NCBI GenBank assembly: GCA_964017045.1 | Contig: OZ024804.1 | Coordinates: 27,692,348 to 27,756,347 of the forward strand | Length of the DNA: 64,000 bases | Source of the DNA: Omphiscola glabra | Taxonomy: Eukaryota; Mollusca; Gastropoda; Lymnaeidae | Reading direction: 5' to 3' | Shown here: positions 35,950 to 47,357 of the stretch, one piece after another | Layout: each line of letters starts with the position of its first letter | Position numbering within the stretch: the stretch's first letter is position 1 | Notes under the pieces: model-generated | What the model was told of the DNA's origin: nothing | What the model saw: the letters and a program-made list of their open reading frames with translations, nothing else | Database searches by the model: none | Made by a program: the position numbers and the translations under genes

Positions 35950-36945
35950 CAGATGGTGCTCCTAATATGATGGGCAAGATAAATGGCTACTTAAAATTGA
36001 CGAAGGGTGAGAGTCATGAAATGCGTCTTGTGCAATGTATTATGCATGGGGAAAAGTAGGTAGATAATAAGCTCTTAATTAGCAGTAAATTCAATGTATC
36101 AATGCCATTTAAGCTAATACCACATGTGAGCGTCTCTTCAAGCTATTTTGTAAATAACAAAGTGCAGACCATGTGAGACTTTTACTACACACTGAAGTAA
36201 ATTGGCCTTCGAAAGGAAACTACTATTTGACGCTCTTGTTGACATTTTAAGTGAGAAACCTGAAATGAAGTACCTGTTAACAGTTGATGTTGAAGTAATT
36301 GTTAGCTATTTAGCCGATATCTTTGAAAAAATAAATATATTAAATATCCAACTTCAAGGAGCAAATAAAACTCTCGTCGATGCACAAGCGAAGATATTTG
36401 GTTTCTGTTGCGTACATTTATTGACATATGATATGTCTTAAATATGTTTGCAACAATTTTTTTTAAAAGTTTCATTGGCTCAAAAAATATGAAGTGACTG
36501 ATACCGCTATAATTGTTATTGTCGATCATCTAAAAATTTTGTCAGCTGATATTATAATAAAGATTATAATATGATTTAAAACAAATTTATTTTCCAACTT
36601 GGATGATGCAGCCAATGTTTATTGGAATCGTCTGATAATTCAAATATGCAGTATCAAGAAGAACTGAACAGAAATGCTAAATGTTAAACTTTTTTTAATA
36701 TAAAAGGAGCGATGGAATGGCTTTGTGAGAAATAGAAATCAAATATCCAACTTCGACATATTGTTACCGTTTCCATCTTCATATTTAGCTGAATGTGGAT
36801 TTCGAGCCATAAATGATTTGCTGCTTAAAAAAAAGAAAAAAGGAAGAAATCGGCTGAAGAGACTTGAGACTGAAGCTATCTGAATTGGAGCCTAACTTAA
36901 AATCTCTGTGCAGCAAGCAGCGAGCGCAAGTTTCTCATTAAATTA
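35950..36945 (+). pseudogene. Decayed ZBED-type hAT transposase
   Basis: Fragments appear in different frames in the right order: ATDGAPNMMGKINGYLKLTK, then an LLLHTEVNW-type motif near 36180, SYLADIFEKINILNIQLQGA near 36302-36360, and finally FPSSYLAECGFRAINDLL, LRLKLSELEPNLKSLCS and KQRAQVSH near 36775-36945. That order matches the central and dimerisation parts of ZBED-like hAT transposases. Many stops and frameshifts make it non-functional. Confidence 0.75.
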
Positions 36946-36949
36946 GTCA

Positions 36950-37145
36950 TGTCACACTGTATTTGTGATCTCACACTGTATTTGTTATCTCATACTGTAG
37001 TTGTGATCTCATACTATGTGATCTCACACTGTATTAGTATTTGTGATTTACAGAGTAGGCCTATTTGTGATCTCAAACTGTATTTGTGATTTCACTCTGT
37101 ATTTGTGATCTCACACCGTATTTATGATCTCTCATTGTATTTTTA
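36950..37145 (+). repeat. About 19-bp degenerate minisatellite
   Basis: TCTCACACTGTATTTGTGA units, directly after the decayed hAT transposase and about 270 bp before the PPIH start. Confidence 0.8.
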
Positions 37146-37415
37146 AATTATTCAATAATAAATGAAATAATAATCATCATCAGTGGCAGTGGCGCTAAAG
37201 ACCATGAATAACATATAATTTAAATTTAACATGACGCTGAATTTCAGCAACAAAATCACATACATGTCGTTTGTGGACTGTCGGTAATTAGAGTGCTCAA
37301 GATGTTTCTTAAAAATTGGCAGCGGATATTTACCGAAATACTTTATCTTTATTTAACAAGATACACATACTTCATTTTTAAACTATAATAAGTTTTAAAC
37401 ATCCCAAACAGAAGG

Positions 37416-40400
37416 ATGTCACACCAACATCCAAACCCAATTGTGTTCTTCGACATAGCAATAGGAAGCACAGTAAGTATATAATATAGTTCTTAAGACC
37501 TGCCTGAGCCGCAGTAAGTCGTAAGTTTATGAGTACATCAGTATCTGATAGTTGATACTATAGTATATAATATACTATATGAGGGATCGGATGATGCCTA
37601 TGCCAGGCTATACTTATACTATGCCTTTCACTATCAGTATCAGCCTATCACTGATCAGTATCAACAATAACAATATTAACAATTTAACAGACAGGTCAGT
37701 GAAGAGTGTAAAATTAAAAAAAGAAAAGTGTAAATTATTATGGAATAGGAGGACTATAACTATTGTCTGGTTCTGGTAAGGTATGTTGCTGCATCCATAT
37801 ACAGTTAATATACTGGCATATATATGCAACGGTTGGGGAAGCGATGCTGCCATCCTAATGGCTCTTAGTCTTAGCAGATGCCAGGGCATCCTTGAAGTTT
37901 TGGATAGATGTCGAGTTCAGGGCGGTATTGTCCAGGTGGTTCCAAGTGATTATTGTGCGTGGAAAGAATGATTGTTTATGTTGCACGCTGTTACTGCATA
38001 ACAGTACATGCCAACCTTCGGGATCAAAAACTGTATAAAAAGCCACCAAAAAACTGTGCGGTAGGCTGTAGGGCCTTAGCCTTAGGCTCTTTTAGGCTTG
38101 GTATGACAAACTGTATAGTAAAAAAAAACAAAAGAACAGTAGAAGAAAATATAATTTATTAAATTATAATTTAGAACTGTTTCATTAAATAAAATTTAAT
38201 TATAATTATTAATGTTTTTAATGCATGCAACTGCAAACTTTGACTTGTATATAATATTTTATTGGTTTGAAAACAGAAAAAGTGAAATTTTTAATGTACA
38301 CTGTGAAATAGATGTGATCTGATAACCAATGCCAGAGATTTACAAATAAGATCTCTGCCCTTGTAATTTTATCCAATATATTATCTACATTATGGGGCTG
38401 AGAAAAGAAGTAGAATCTCCATTCATTGCCTCTAAATGTTTTAAAATAGGGTATGCTTCATTGTAATAATGTCCTGAAGCATAAACTTAAATGTCTTTTT
38501 TGCTAAATGCATACGATGAACGAAGCATTCCTTAGTATTCGGTCAGCCTCTCACTAAAAGTGAGAAACTTCCTCTGTTGCATGTCTCATTCCAAGTCCAA
38601 CTTAGGTTTTTTTAAATTAGTTTCACCCACTTAATTGGAAGTTTACAGCTGAAGTACAATAATAAATTAAAAAAGAATACAATATACAATTCTTACTGCT
38701 GTCTTTTTAAAATAAAATATATGCCTACTTATACAAAGAAAATTGCACCAGCTTTAGTTTTATAAAGTGTTGACATGTTAAATAATTTTAAATTAAGTTT
38801 TTTCTTTTAGGTATATTTTTTTAATTCATAATAAATAGGCATAATGAAAGTAAAGCTATTCATGATAAGTGATATTAAATACCCAATATTTAATTATTTA
38901 ATAGAAATGAAATGAACATTTACTGATACTACAGTTCCTGCTAAGATACCCTGTAAACTATGACAAATAATGATTCGGACATTGACCATCTCATTGGCCA
39001 AAAGCATGCTCATACATCCCATTGAAATACTAATAAGTTTATATTTGTAACAAATGTTATTGTAACAATGTTAACTAATACTGTGAGCTTTAATGTAATG
39101 GATGGCTTGTCACTACCAACTGAATATTGTCCACTCCTCAAAACTATCTCTCACTCAAGAATTGACAATGTCCAATTGCCTAATGTTCAAGAAAATCAAT
39201 ATGTCTGATAAAGATCAATCGTACACTCTCTCTCTACTAAAAAAAAGCATGAATTCTCCTTCCACTATAAAAACTAGTTCCTGCTTTTCTCGTGTTTTAA
39301 TTCATTATGTTCAAATCCCTACGCTATTGTGCGGTGAGAATAAATATTAGTGTCGTGTGAAAATTCATAGTTAACTTGGTCAGTCAGTTACAATATTGAT
39401 TGAAATTTTTCTTTATTTTAAACATATTGCACCGTTCCTTTTTTTATTTCTGTATTTTTTTTCCACCACAAAGAAGTTGTAAGATACTCAGTGTGGATAG
39501 GAATTTATTCATATTATATACAAACTATAGTCTGACCCCAAATATTGTCTGTGGGACGGTGAGCCGGCCCCCTGTTTAAAAAGTTTGAGGACCTCTGTTG
39601 TAAGGATTCCACGCAAAGGATATTGATAAAAAACGTAGATACTAGTCAAACCTCGCTAAGATTCTGTTCACCCATCCATTTATGGGCTAAAGTTAATTTT
39701 GAATGGACCAATAGGATATAAGCTTCAGTTTAACCCTTTGACACAGAAGAAGAGGCGCATGGTAATAATACCAGTTCTGGGACCTATGATCAATTTATTG
39801 TTCCATGTGCAATTTTTTATTCTCAATGCTGTGGAAAAACTAAAAAGTCCTGTACTGCCAAATAGACTAGGAAAATATAATAAAACTTATAAAGTGAAGT
39901 ATGGTATGTGTAAAATGTAAAGATTGGCATGTATGAGTAAGAGTAACTGTTTTCATACTAAGGGGTTGTCTATAAAGCACATGGCACTATGTTTGACAAT
40001 TTTTACACACCCTCATAAACCAAATCTCTACTGAAAGATCTATTTTTATGTGGTTCCTTTACCTTATTAAAAAAAAGACATTTTTGATGTGGGAGCTGGC
40101 TACTTTGCTTCTATAATTTTGATGGGAAAAAGATTTTTTTTCCTTCTAAATAATGGGACTTGGAGGATAATTATTTGTTGAAAAAATTAGAAACTGTCCC
40201 CATCTTTGCCAACTTGGTCTTCCTTCAATCCAAGTGCAGGATATATTTTGCATATTATTACTTAACAAAAAATTACATAAATTTTTTAATTTCATTTAAT
40301 TTTCTATTTTCTTCACAATGAAAATTACTATTAGTAGTATTAGGATGGTAAAATATAAATTCACTCATTTTGTATTCCAGGAAGCTGGAAGAATTAAATT

Positions 40401-43400
40401 TGAATTGTTTTCCGATGTAGTACCAAAAACAGCTGAAAACTTCAGGTAAATAAAGATTGCTTTATTAAAGTTAAAGGTTATTTTTTCAGCTCATACAACA
40501 TCAATAAAGTAATCTAGTCAATTTTTTTATTTCTCATATATGATTTATGTTATCATATGACTTAATGACATTCTTTGAATTAAATAATTTGTGTCTTTTC
40601 ACAAGCACCATTTGAATTAATGTTGTTCTTCCAAGTTGGGTGTTTTTAAACTTCCTTTCATTAATGAGCTATTTTTAAATTCTATGCCTAGATGAATTAG
40701 TTATCAATACATAATATCTTTTATTTTTAAAAGTTACATTTGTGCATTCATACATTAAAATATAATGTATTTTTTGCAGACAGCTTTGTACAGGAGAATA
40801 CAGAAAAGACGGGAAACCAATAGGTTACAAAGGTTCCATTTTTCACAGGTAGATTCCAGTAAAAAAAAATGTACACAATTTTTTTTTATTACTGGGTAAT
40901 GTATTTTTTTATTTTGATAATGTTAATATGATGAAAAATTAAACATATATGTTGTTTATTCATTTACTATAGTCAAGCTATGTAGGCCCATAAGTTAAAA
41001 ATAGTTAAAAATATTCAATTCAAATGTCAAGGCACTTCTTCTGTATGGCTGTGAAACTTGGAGAACAAGAAAAACAAACATTAAGAAACTGCAGGTTTTT
41101 ATAAACCGATGCTTGCAAAGTATCTTTAAAATAAGATGGTTTGACAAAATTTGTAACACTTTCCTTTGGGAGAGAACATCAAGTGCTCCGGTGAAAATGG
41201 AGATAATAATGAGAAAATGACGATGGATAGGGCACACATTAAGGAAACCAAACACTAACATCACAAGACAGGCCCTGAACTGGAATCCTCAAGGTACCAG
41301 GAAAAGAGGAAGACCAAGAGCCACATGGAAGAGAGGAAAAGAGACAGGTGAAGAAAATGAAGGAAAGCTGGGCTGAACTAGCAAAGATAGACCAGACATG
41401 GACAGATGGAAAAGTATTGTGGATGGCCTATGCTCCATTGGGAGGGAGAATGGCTAAGAAGATGAAGATGTAGGCCCATAGACCTATGTATACATATCAT
41501 ATTTCTAAGATAAAGGATGATGTAGTTTTAATTTGCATATCTTGTTACAGTCCCTGCTGCATTTTACTGTTGAATGCTGTTTTACTTTATTCATCCGATT
41601 CGCTCATCAGTTTTCTTTCATACCTCACTGGCCTCTTAAAAGCTTTTCTTCCAACCTAACGCTCTTCAGCAATGCCCTCCCATTCATATTTCTATCACAC
41701 ATCCTTAAAGCCAACATTCGGTTTGTCTTATTCCCCCTGCCAGTTCACCTTATAGATCGTCCTTGATTTTTGACTTGCAAAAAATTGGTCCACACTTTAC
41801 TGTCATAAAGGGTAATAATGGGGGAGACTGCAATCAGGTTAGCACATTTCCCCAAGGGCAGTTTTCAGATACGCAGCGGTTTCCTTTGCACTAGCCACAA
41901 TGTTATCTACGCTATTGTTTGCACCCGCTGCCAGATGTCATACATTGGGGGAGACAGGACGCCGACTCTCTGACAGGTGTACTGAACACCTCCGTAATAT
42001 TACACAAGATAAACAGTGTCCTGTCTCCAAACACTTCAATAGAGCCGACCACCAGGGCAAGGCGGCTTTTCCATATGTGCGATTGTGGCTAGCACAAACA
42101 ACACACCCAGCCGGGTGAATTTGGAGCAAACGCTTATCTTGACCTATGGCATTGTCCCCGCACGGTATGAATGTCATGTCTCTATTCACTGTTTGAACCT
42201 AGCTCCGCCCCTCCACGTCACGACCTATCGCAGTGGACTTACTTCTCCTCTTTTCTTTCCCTCTTCCCTATTTAACCTTTCTCCCACTTAATTTCTGTCA
42301 CAAATCTTTTGCTGCCCTCTTGGACACTACTTCTCAGCTAAGTGCTATAATATTTTTTTATATTTTATTTTCTTCATTTTTTCTGTTTGTTCGCTGATGA
42401 AGGCTTCTTGCCAACACGTTTGTTGTTTTGTTGCGTTCCTTTTTTCAGGTTTAACCTTACTGTGTTTTACTAATTTCCTACTGTCATAAAGCAGCATATT
42501 GAGTAAGAATGCAGAGTAAACTGGCAGTTTGATTCTTTTTGTGAGGTTTTAAATACCAGTAAATATGTCTTTTTTTTTCTTTCAGAGTTATCAAAGATTT
42601 TATGGTTCAGGGTGGTGATTTTGTCAATGTAAGTAATAATTATTAATCCTTTTTAAAAAATTATTTTCCTTCTTTTAAAAAAACACCCATAACAACCAGT
42701 TTTAATGTGACCAAATTATGCACATTCAGTTTTATCATAATTTCATTTCACTGAATATAAAAATTCGATTGACTGATTCATTTCAAAGAGGTGTATTGGT
42801 GTAAATTAAAAATAGGAAATACTAGATTTCATCAATTTTCTCATGAAAATAAAAAGTTTGCATTATTTCTTTTGTTTCTTTCAAGGGTGATGGAACAGGA
42901 ATGACTAGTATATATGCAGGCAGACCATTTTCTGATGAAAATTTCAAAAAGAAACATGAATGTGCGGGAATACTATCAATGGTTAGTTATATTCTTATAT
43001 ATTAAAAATTATTACACTTTTTTTTCTACTGCACTATAGGTTAAACATCACTAATGCAAACTTAAATGTATTAGAAAATGCTTTTACATCGGAAATGTGA
43101 ACATATTTTTATTTTTACAGGCTAACAGTGGCAGAGACACAAATGGTTGCCAGTTTTTTATAACTTGCGCCAAATGTGAGTTTCTTGATGGTAAACATGT
43201 TGTCTTTGGTGAGTTATATATTTTTTTTTAATGGTAGGAAAATATCTTTAACAGTATGTAATATTAGGGCTTAGCCGGGTGACATTTTTTGAGAAAATAC
43301 CTGTTGGGTCCAGAGTCAACTTAGAAGAGTTAACTTCCCATTTTCTATAATATATGCTGGCCTTTAAACAATAGGCCTACAGACAGTCCTACACAATACC

Positions 43401-44008
43401 CGTGGCTCTTTATTGATTAATATAATAGTCACCTTCCCCTTAAGAATTATTTTTTACCTGAGTTCACATGACAGCCTCTTTTTTTTTTACTCAGTACTAT
43501 TAATATAAAAAAAATAAATTGAGGGGGGGGGGGGGGGCAGTTTTGAAAAGGAAGCGGGACCCACCAGAAAAAAAAAATATATAAGTATAAGAGATACTCT
43601 ATTATGAAATGTGATTTTGGTGATATTATCAAGACACAGGGCCAAAATATATAAGACAGGATTTTTAATATGTGTATGATCTGACAGAGCAGTCGGGAGC
43701 AATCTTGAGGCTTATCAGTTAGTCACTTATCTATAAAACAGATTTGAATACGGGTTAAAAAATATATTTTAAAAAAATTATTTAATTTGGTAGCGGTACC
43801 ATGCCTCTTTTATTCATTACTATTAAATAACTATATACATTTTTAATATGTGTAGTTTGTTTTTTTATAATAAACTCTTTGTCATGTCTCCCATCCAGGA
43901 AAAGTTATTGATGGACACTTAGTTTTACGTAAGATTGAAAATGTTCCTGTTGGACCGAACAATAAACCCAAAATTCCAGTCACTGTTTCCGAGTGTGGGG
44001 AAATGTAG
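37416..44008 (+). CDS. PPIH: Peptidyl-prolyl cis-trans isomerase H (cyclophilin H), seven exons
   Basis: Coding exons are 37416-37472, 40381-40445, 40780-40848, 42586-42628, 42886-42981, 43121-43208 and 43899-44008. All have GT-AG borders and compatible phases, giving 175 residues; human PPIH has 177. Cyclophilin landmarks in order are [38 protein letters not shown] (catalytic Arg64), [26 protein letters not shown] and [14 protein letters not shown]. The tail [15 protein letters not shown] and the C-terminal ECGEM match the PPIH subgroup, which acts in the nucleus on the U4/U6.U5 tri-snRNP through PRPF4. The position equivalent to cyclophilin A Trp121 is Phe131 here. Intron 1 holds a LINE fragment and a hAT end, and intron 3 holds LINE and Penelope fragments. 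It converges on TPK1. Confidence 0.95.
37855..38010 (-). mobile_element. LINE reverse-transcriptase C-terminal fragment in PPIH intron 1
   Basis: The minus-strand reading includes [17 protein letters not shown] and [10 protein letters not shown]. The SFFPRTI-WN-L pattern is typical of the extreme C-terminus of Jockey/CR1-like LINE ORF2 proteins. It is only a short fragment. Confidence 0.65.
39525..39597 (-). mobile_element. Single hAT terminus in PPIH intron 1
   Basis: On the minus strand it reads CAGAGGTCCTCAAACTTTTT, then AAACAGGGGGCCGG. This is a typical hAT end (CAGRGGTCCTCAAACT). I found no matching opposite end, so it is a truncated copy. Confidence 0.5.
41010..41470 (+). mobile_element. 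Non-LTR retrotransposon 3' end fragment in PPIH intron 3
   Basis: The broken reading has [48 protein letters not shown] and [14 protein letters not shown] in order. This is the standard C-terminal region after the reverse transcriptase of many invertebrate LINEs. It has stops and frameshifts. I do not assign a clade. Confidence 0.75.
41795..42460 (+). mobile_element. Penelope-like GIY-YIG fragment in PPIH intron 3
   Basis: The reading [20 protein letters not shown] continues, after a frameshift in a G run, as [17 protein letters not shown] and then [18 protein letters not shown]. This is a second, more decayed GIY-YIG domain, of a different subfamily from the 31.6-kb copy. Downstream CTGATGAAGGC...GCCAACACG (about 42394-42418) is the counterpart of the hammerhead-like motif with its GAAA altered. 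Confidence 0.7.
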
Positions 44009-44070
44009 TCATAGACGGTCCTTAAAATCATCATTTTCATCTGAATCACATGTACAATAATTTCATGTCA

Positions 44071-44076
44071 AATAAA
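44071..44076 (+). terminator. PPIH polyadenylation signal
   Basis: AATAAA lies 63 bases after the PPIH stop codon and is followed by a T-rich stretch. The spacing is normal for a short 3' UTR. Confidence 0.7.
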
Positions 44077-44079
44077 ATG

Positions 44080-47000
44080 TTTTTGTAACAATCTTCTTCT
44101 TTGTTTCAAAATTTAATTTGTCACACAGAGATGCATGTTGCATTGTGCTTAGCCTTTTTACCTAAAAATATAGTTTAGGATCTCACACTCAGTCACAATT
44201 ATTATAGTAATCAGAGTTTAGTCATATATATATATGTTACCAGTAATTACAAATATATAATTACAAATCATGTTCATTTGAAATTCAGTTATATTTATTA
44301 TATAAAAAATAAACCTATATTAAAAATGTTTACTTTTTAATAATAAAACTTTTGTGATGACTTCTGGTTAAAAATAATTAATGCGAGTTATTCTACTTTA
44401 AAATATAGTTTTGCCTGCTATTACTATCAGCTTTTCGTAATCTGGATCTAGAGTTAAATTATCTAAATAAATGTTATACAACTGAATGTGAAAGATATCT
44501 AGAAGATTGTCAAATATAGTAAATATGATTTTTTTACTGCATAACTGATAACCTGATACAAATTAAAGCACACAAAAAAAATAAATCTAGCCCTAGACAT
44601 ATTTGCAATGTTAACTAATATTTATTATGTAAATTAATATTTTCTTACAAAATGTAAATACAACTGCAATAGAATTTAGCATACAATTTTATGCATGCAA
44701 AGACAATGTAGCTAAGTCACACAGTAAAGCATCATGCAACCATAAGTTTTGAACAAAGATATGTTAAATCAAATTATCAGATAACACATACTCCAAAAAG
44801 TAAAATCAGAAGTGTTTCACTAAATAATTAACTATTCTGACTCTTAGCAAAAAGAAGTCTTAGCTTGAATGTCAGAGATCAAATGTTATCAATGCGGACA
44901 TCAGGATAAATGAAAATTTTATTTGCCAATAATTCTCTCACATTTACTGAAATAATTTAAATAATAATAGTCCATACAGTTTAACAATTTATACATATTT
45001 ATATTCAAAGATCTATCATTAGTATCATACACATGGGTAATTTATATCAAGGAACAGCTGTTAAAAGCATATTTTAAAAATCTTTTAAATAAAATGTTCA
45101 ATCATTTACATACCAACATTCTGTCACAAACTATTTGATAAATTTATGGCAAATTTATCAACACCCATTGTTTATACCCAATCATGGGGCAGGGGAAAGG
45201 AAACAAAAATTAGATTCAATAAAATTATTTAGTGAACTTTGAGTAATGGTCTTAAAAATGGACTTACTTTAAATAAATACCTTTTTTACTCTCTTTTTAC
45301 CAGGGAAAATGAAAAGTTAAATTTGAAAGTAGCAAATCATGAATGTTAACTTCCTGGGCTTCAATGTAATTAAGTTCTATAAAAACAATGATCTAGACAT
45401 GGAATGTTCTTTAACTTCAATTTGAGCCAACAGCTATTGGTTTACACAAACGTAATCAATTCACTTCATGCATTTTTTCAGACAAATTTTCAGTTCTTCT
45501 ACAAAAGAAGTTTTTAGTTATCTTAGAATATACAAAAAGCATAATTTTTTTCCACCATAAATTTATGTAGTAGAATGATTTAAAATAAACATTATAGAAC
45601 ATTTCCATTGGCACCCTACCCCTAATATTATATAGCATTTCTAGGCACCCCCATATATTAGAAAAAGGTCCAAAAAACAAGTTGAAACAAGCAAAAATGC
45701 ATAAATTATTGTATACAAAAATAGGCTTATTATTGTATGCAAAAAACAAATTTTAGTTTTTAATAATCAAGGCTAAAAGTGTGAATGTGAACATCAGAAA
45801 TTTTGCAAAAATAAGAATTAATTTTAAAAATAAAATAAATATTATATAACATTGCTCCCTACCCCAAATAACACAATATAACAATGATAAACCACCCCCT
45901 AACCATTATATACGTGCACGGTCCCATAGAGTACTAAAAAAATATAGTTTAATACAAATTTAAAAATGATATCATATTGTTAATCTTCTGCGCCCCATGC
46001 CTATTTTCTGCAAAAAATGCACAATCATTCACAAGACCTTCCCCTGAAAATATCCCCAAACAGACATCATCCTGCAAACATTCCCATTATTATTTGGGAA
46101 GACATGATTTATTGTAATGTAAGACATTACATTTTTTGGCCATGACAATCACTTTGTCTGGCTATGACAATGATTAAATAAAAGCAATTCATTAAAATAA
46201 ACACAAAGTACTAAATCAACAAAAGATTATGCTGACATCAAGAAACCATGCACTTAATTTTGTTCACTGTGGGTATTTAGCACATTGCCTCCGCAAACTA
46301 GCTCTCAGTATTCAAACGGAAATGTTCATTATTGGTTTCCTCTTGATCTTTTCACTAGCTGCAAAAGAATTTTAATAGAGAAGGTAAAGTGTCATTTGTT
46401 TCTTAACAACACACCTAGTGCTCTCCTGCTCTCAGTTTATTCTTAGTGGATTAATAAGAAAAAGAACCTTGAATAGAAACAGATTTATGCCCCTTGGTTT
46501 GGTCACAAGGAGTAGAACAGGCCCGAGAAGCTTGGACTGTATTGGGTTTAAAAATATTGAGAACAACTGCTTTAATCAATTAATTAAAAATTAATTTACC
46601 ATTACATAATAATTTTATGGGTCTCAAGTGGATTTTATAAACTTATCTAGTTACGTAAAATCTTACACAAACTCTGACCGTCATAAAGTCTCCAACACTT
46701 TTTGTAGAAATTTTTATGTTTTCTCCCTTCAACATTTAAGGCGCCATCGTCAGTGAGAGGCAAGATAATGAATTAACTTCCTATAACTCATTCCCGACGG
46801 TTGCGACTAAATGCGTCCTTTGGGGGTTCCGACGGATGCGTCCAAATGCGTCCCGGCGCATAGCGACACACCTCTCTTGTTTTTAGTTAAAAATAGCAAT
46901 GAAATCTCACATCCATCAAGACTTCCGGCGATGGCGTGATTCTGCGTGATTTCAATTTAAAAACCGGATGTTTTTTTCTTGTTTTGCTTTTAAACTACGT

Positions 47001-47357
47001 GTGCTTTAGTACGGCCCGTCTATATCTTGCATGTGTTCGTCCGAGGTGCCAAAAATCGATTTTTTGGCCATTGTTCATTATTTTTTCGCCGCTAATATTA
47101 TATTTTTATTAAAATTTATTCATTTTTTGATGCATTCGTCCTTAATTCATTAACATTTATTAATATTTAGCAGCTTAAAAAATATTTTAAAAATGTAAAT
47201 CAATTTCTAAACCAAGTTGCTTCCCTTTTCTCAGGAAAATAAATGAAGTACGGAAGTAGCACTGCCGTAGTGGATGAGTTAAACCCATTGTCTGTCAGTT
47301 TTAAAGTCACAGTGGCAAATACCAATGTCTTTGATGTGCAGATGGACTTGATGTGAC
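44080..47357. other. Intergenic region between convergent PPIH and TPK1
   Basis: AT-rich with no minisatellite. It contains a possible hAT-like end near 46525-46570 and presumably the TPK1 3' UTR (T-rich TTTATT, i.e. minus-strand AATAAA, near 47110-47160). No further gene seen. Confidence 0.5.
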
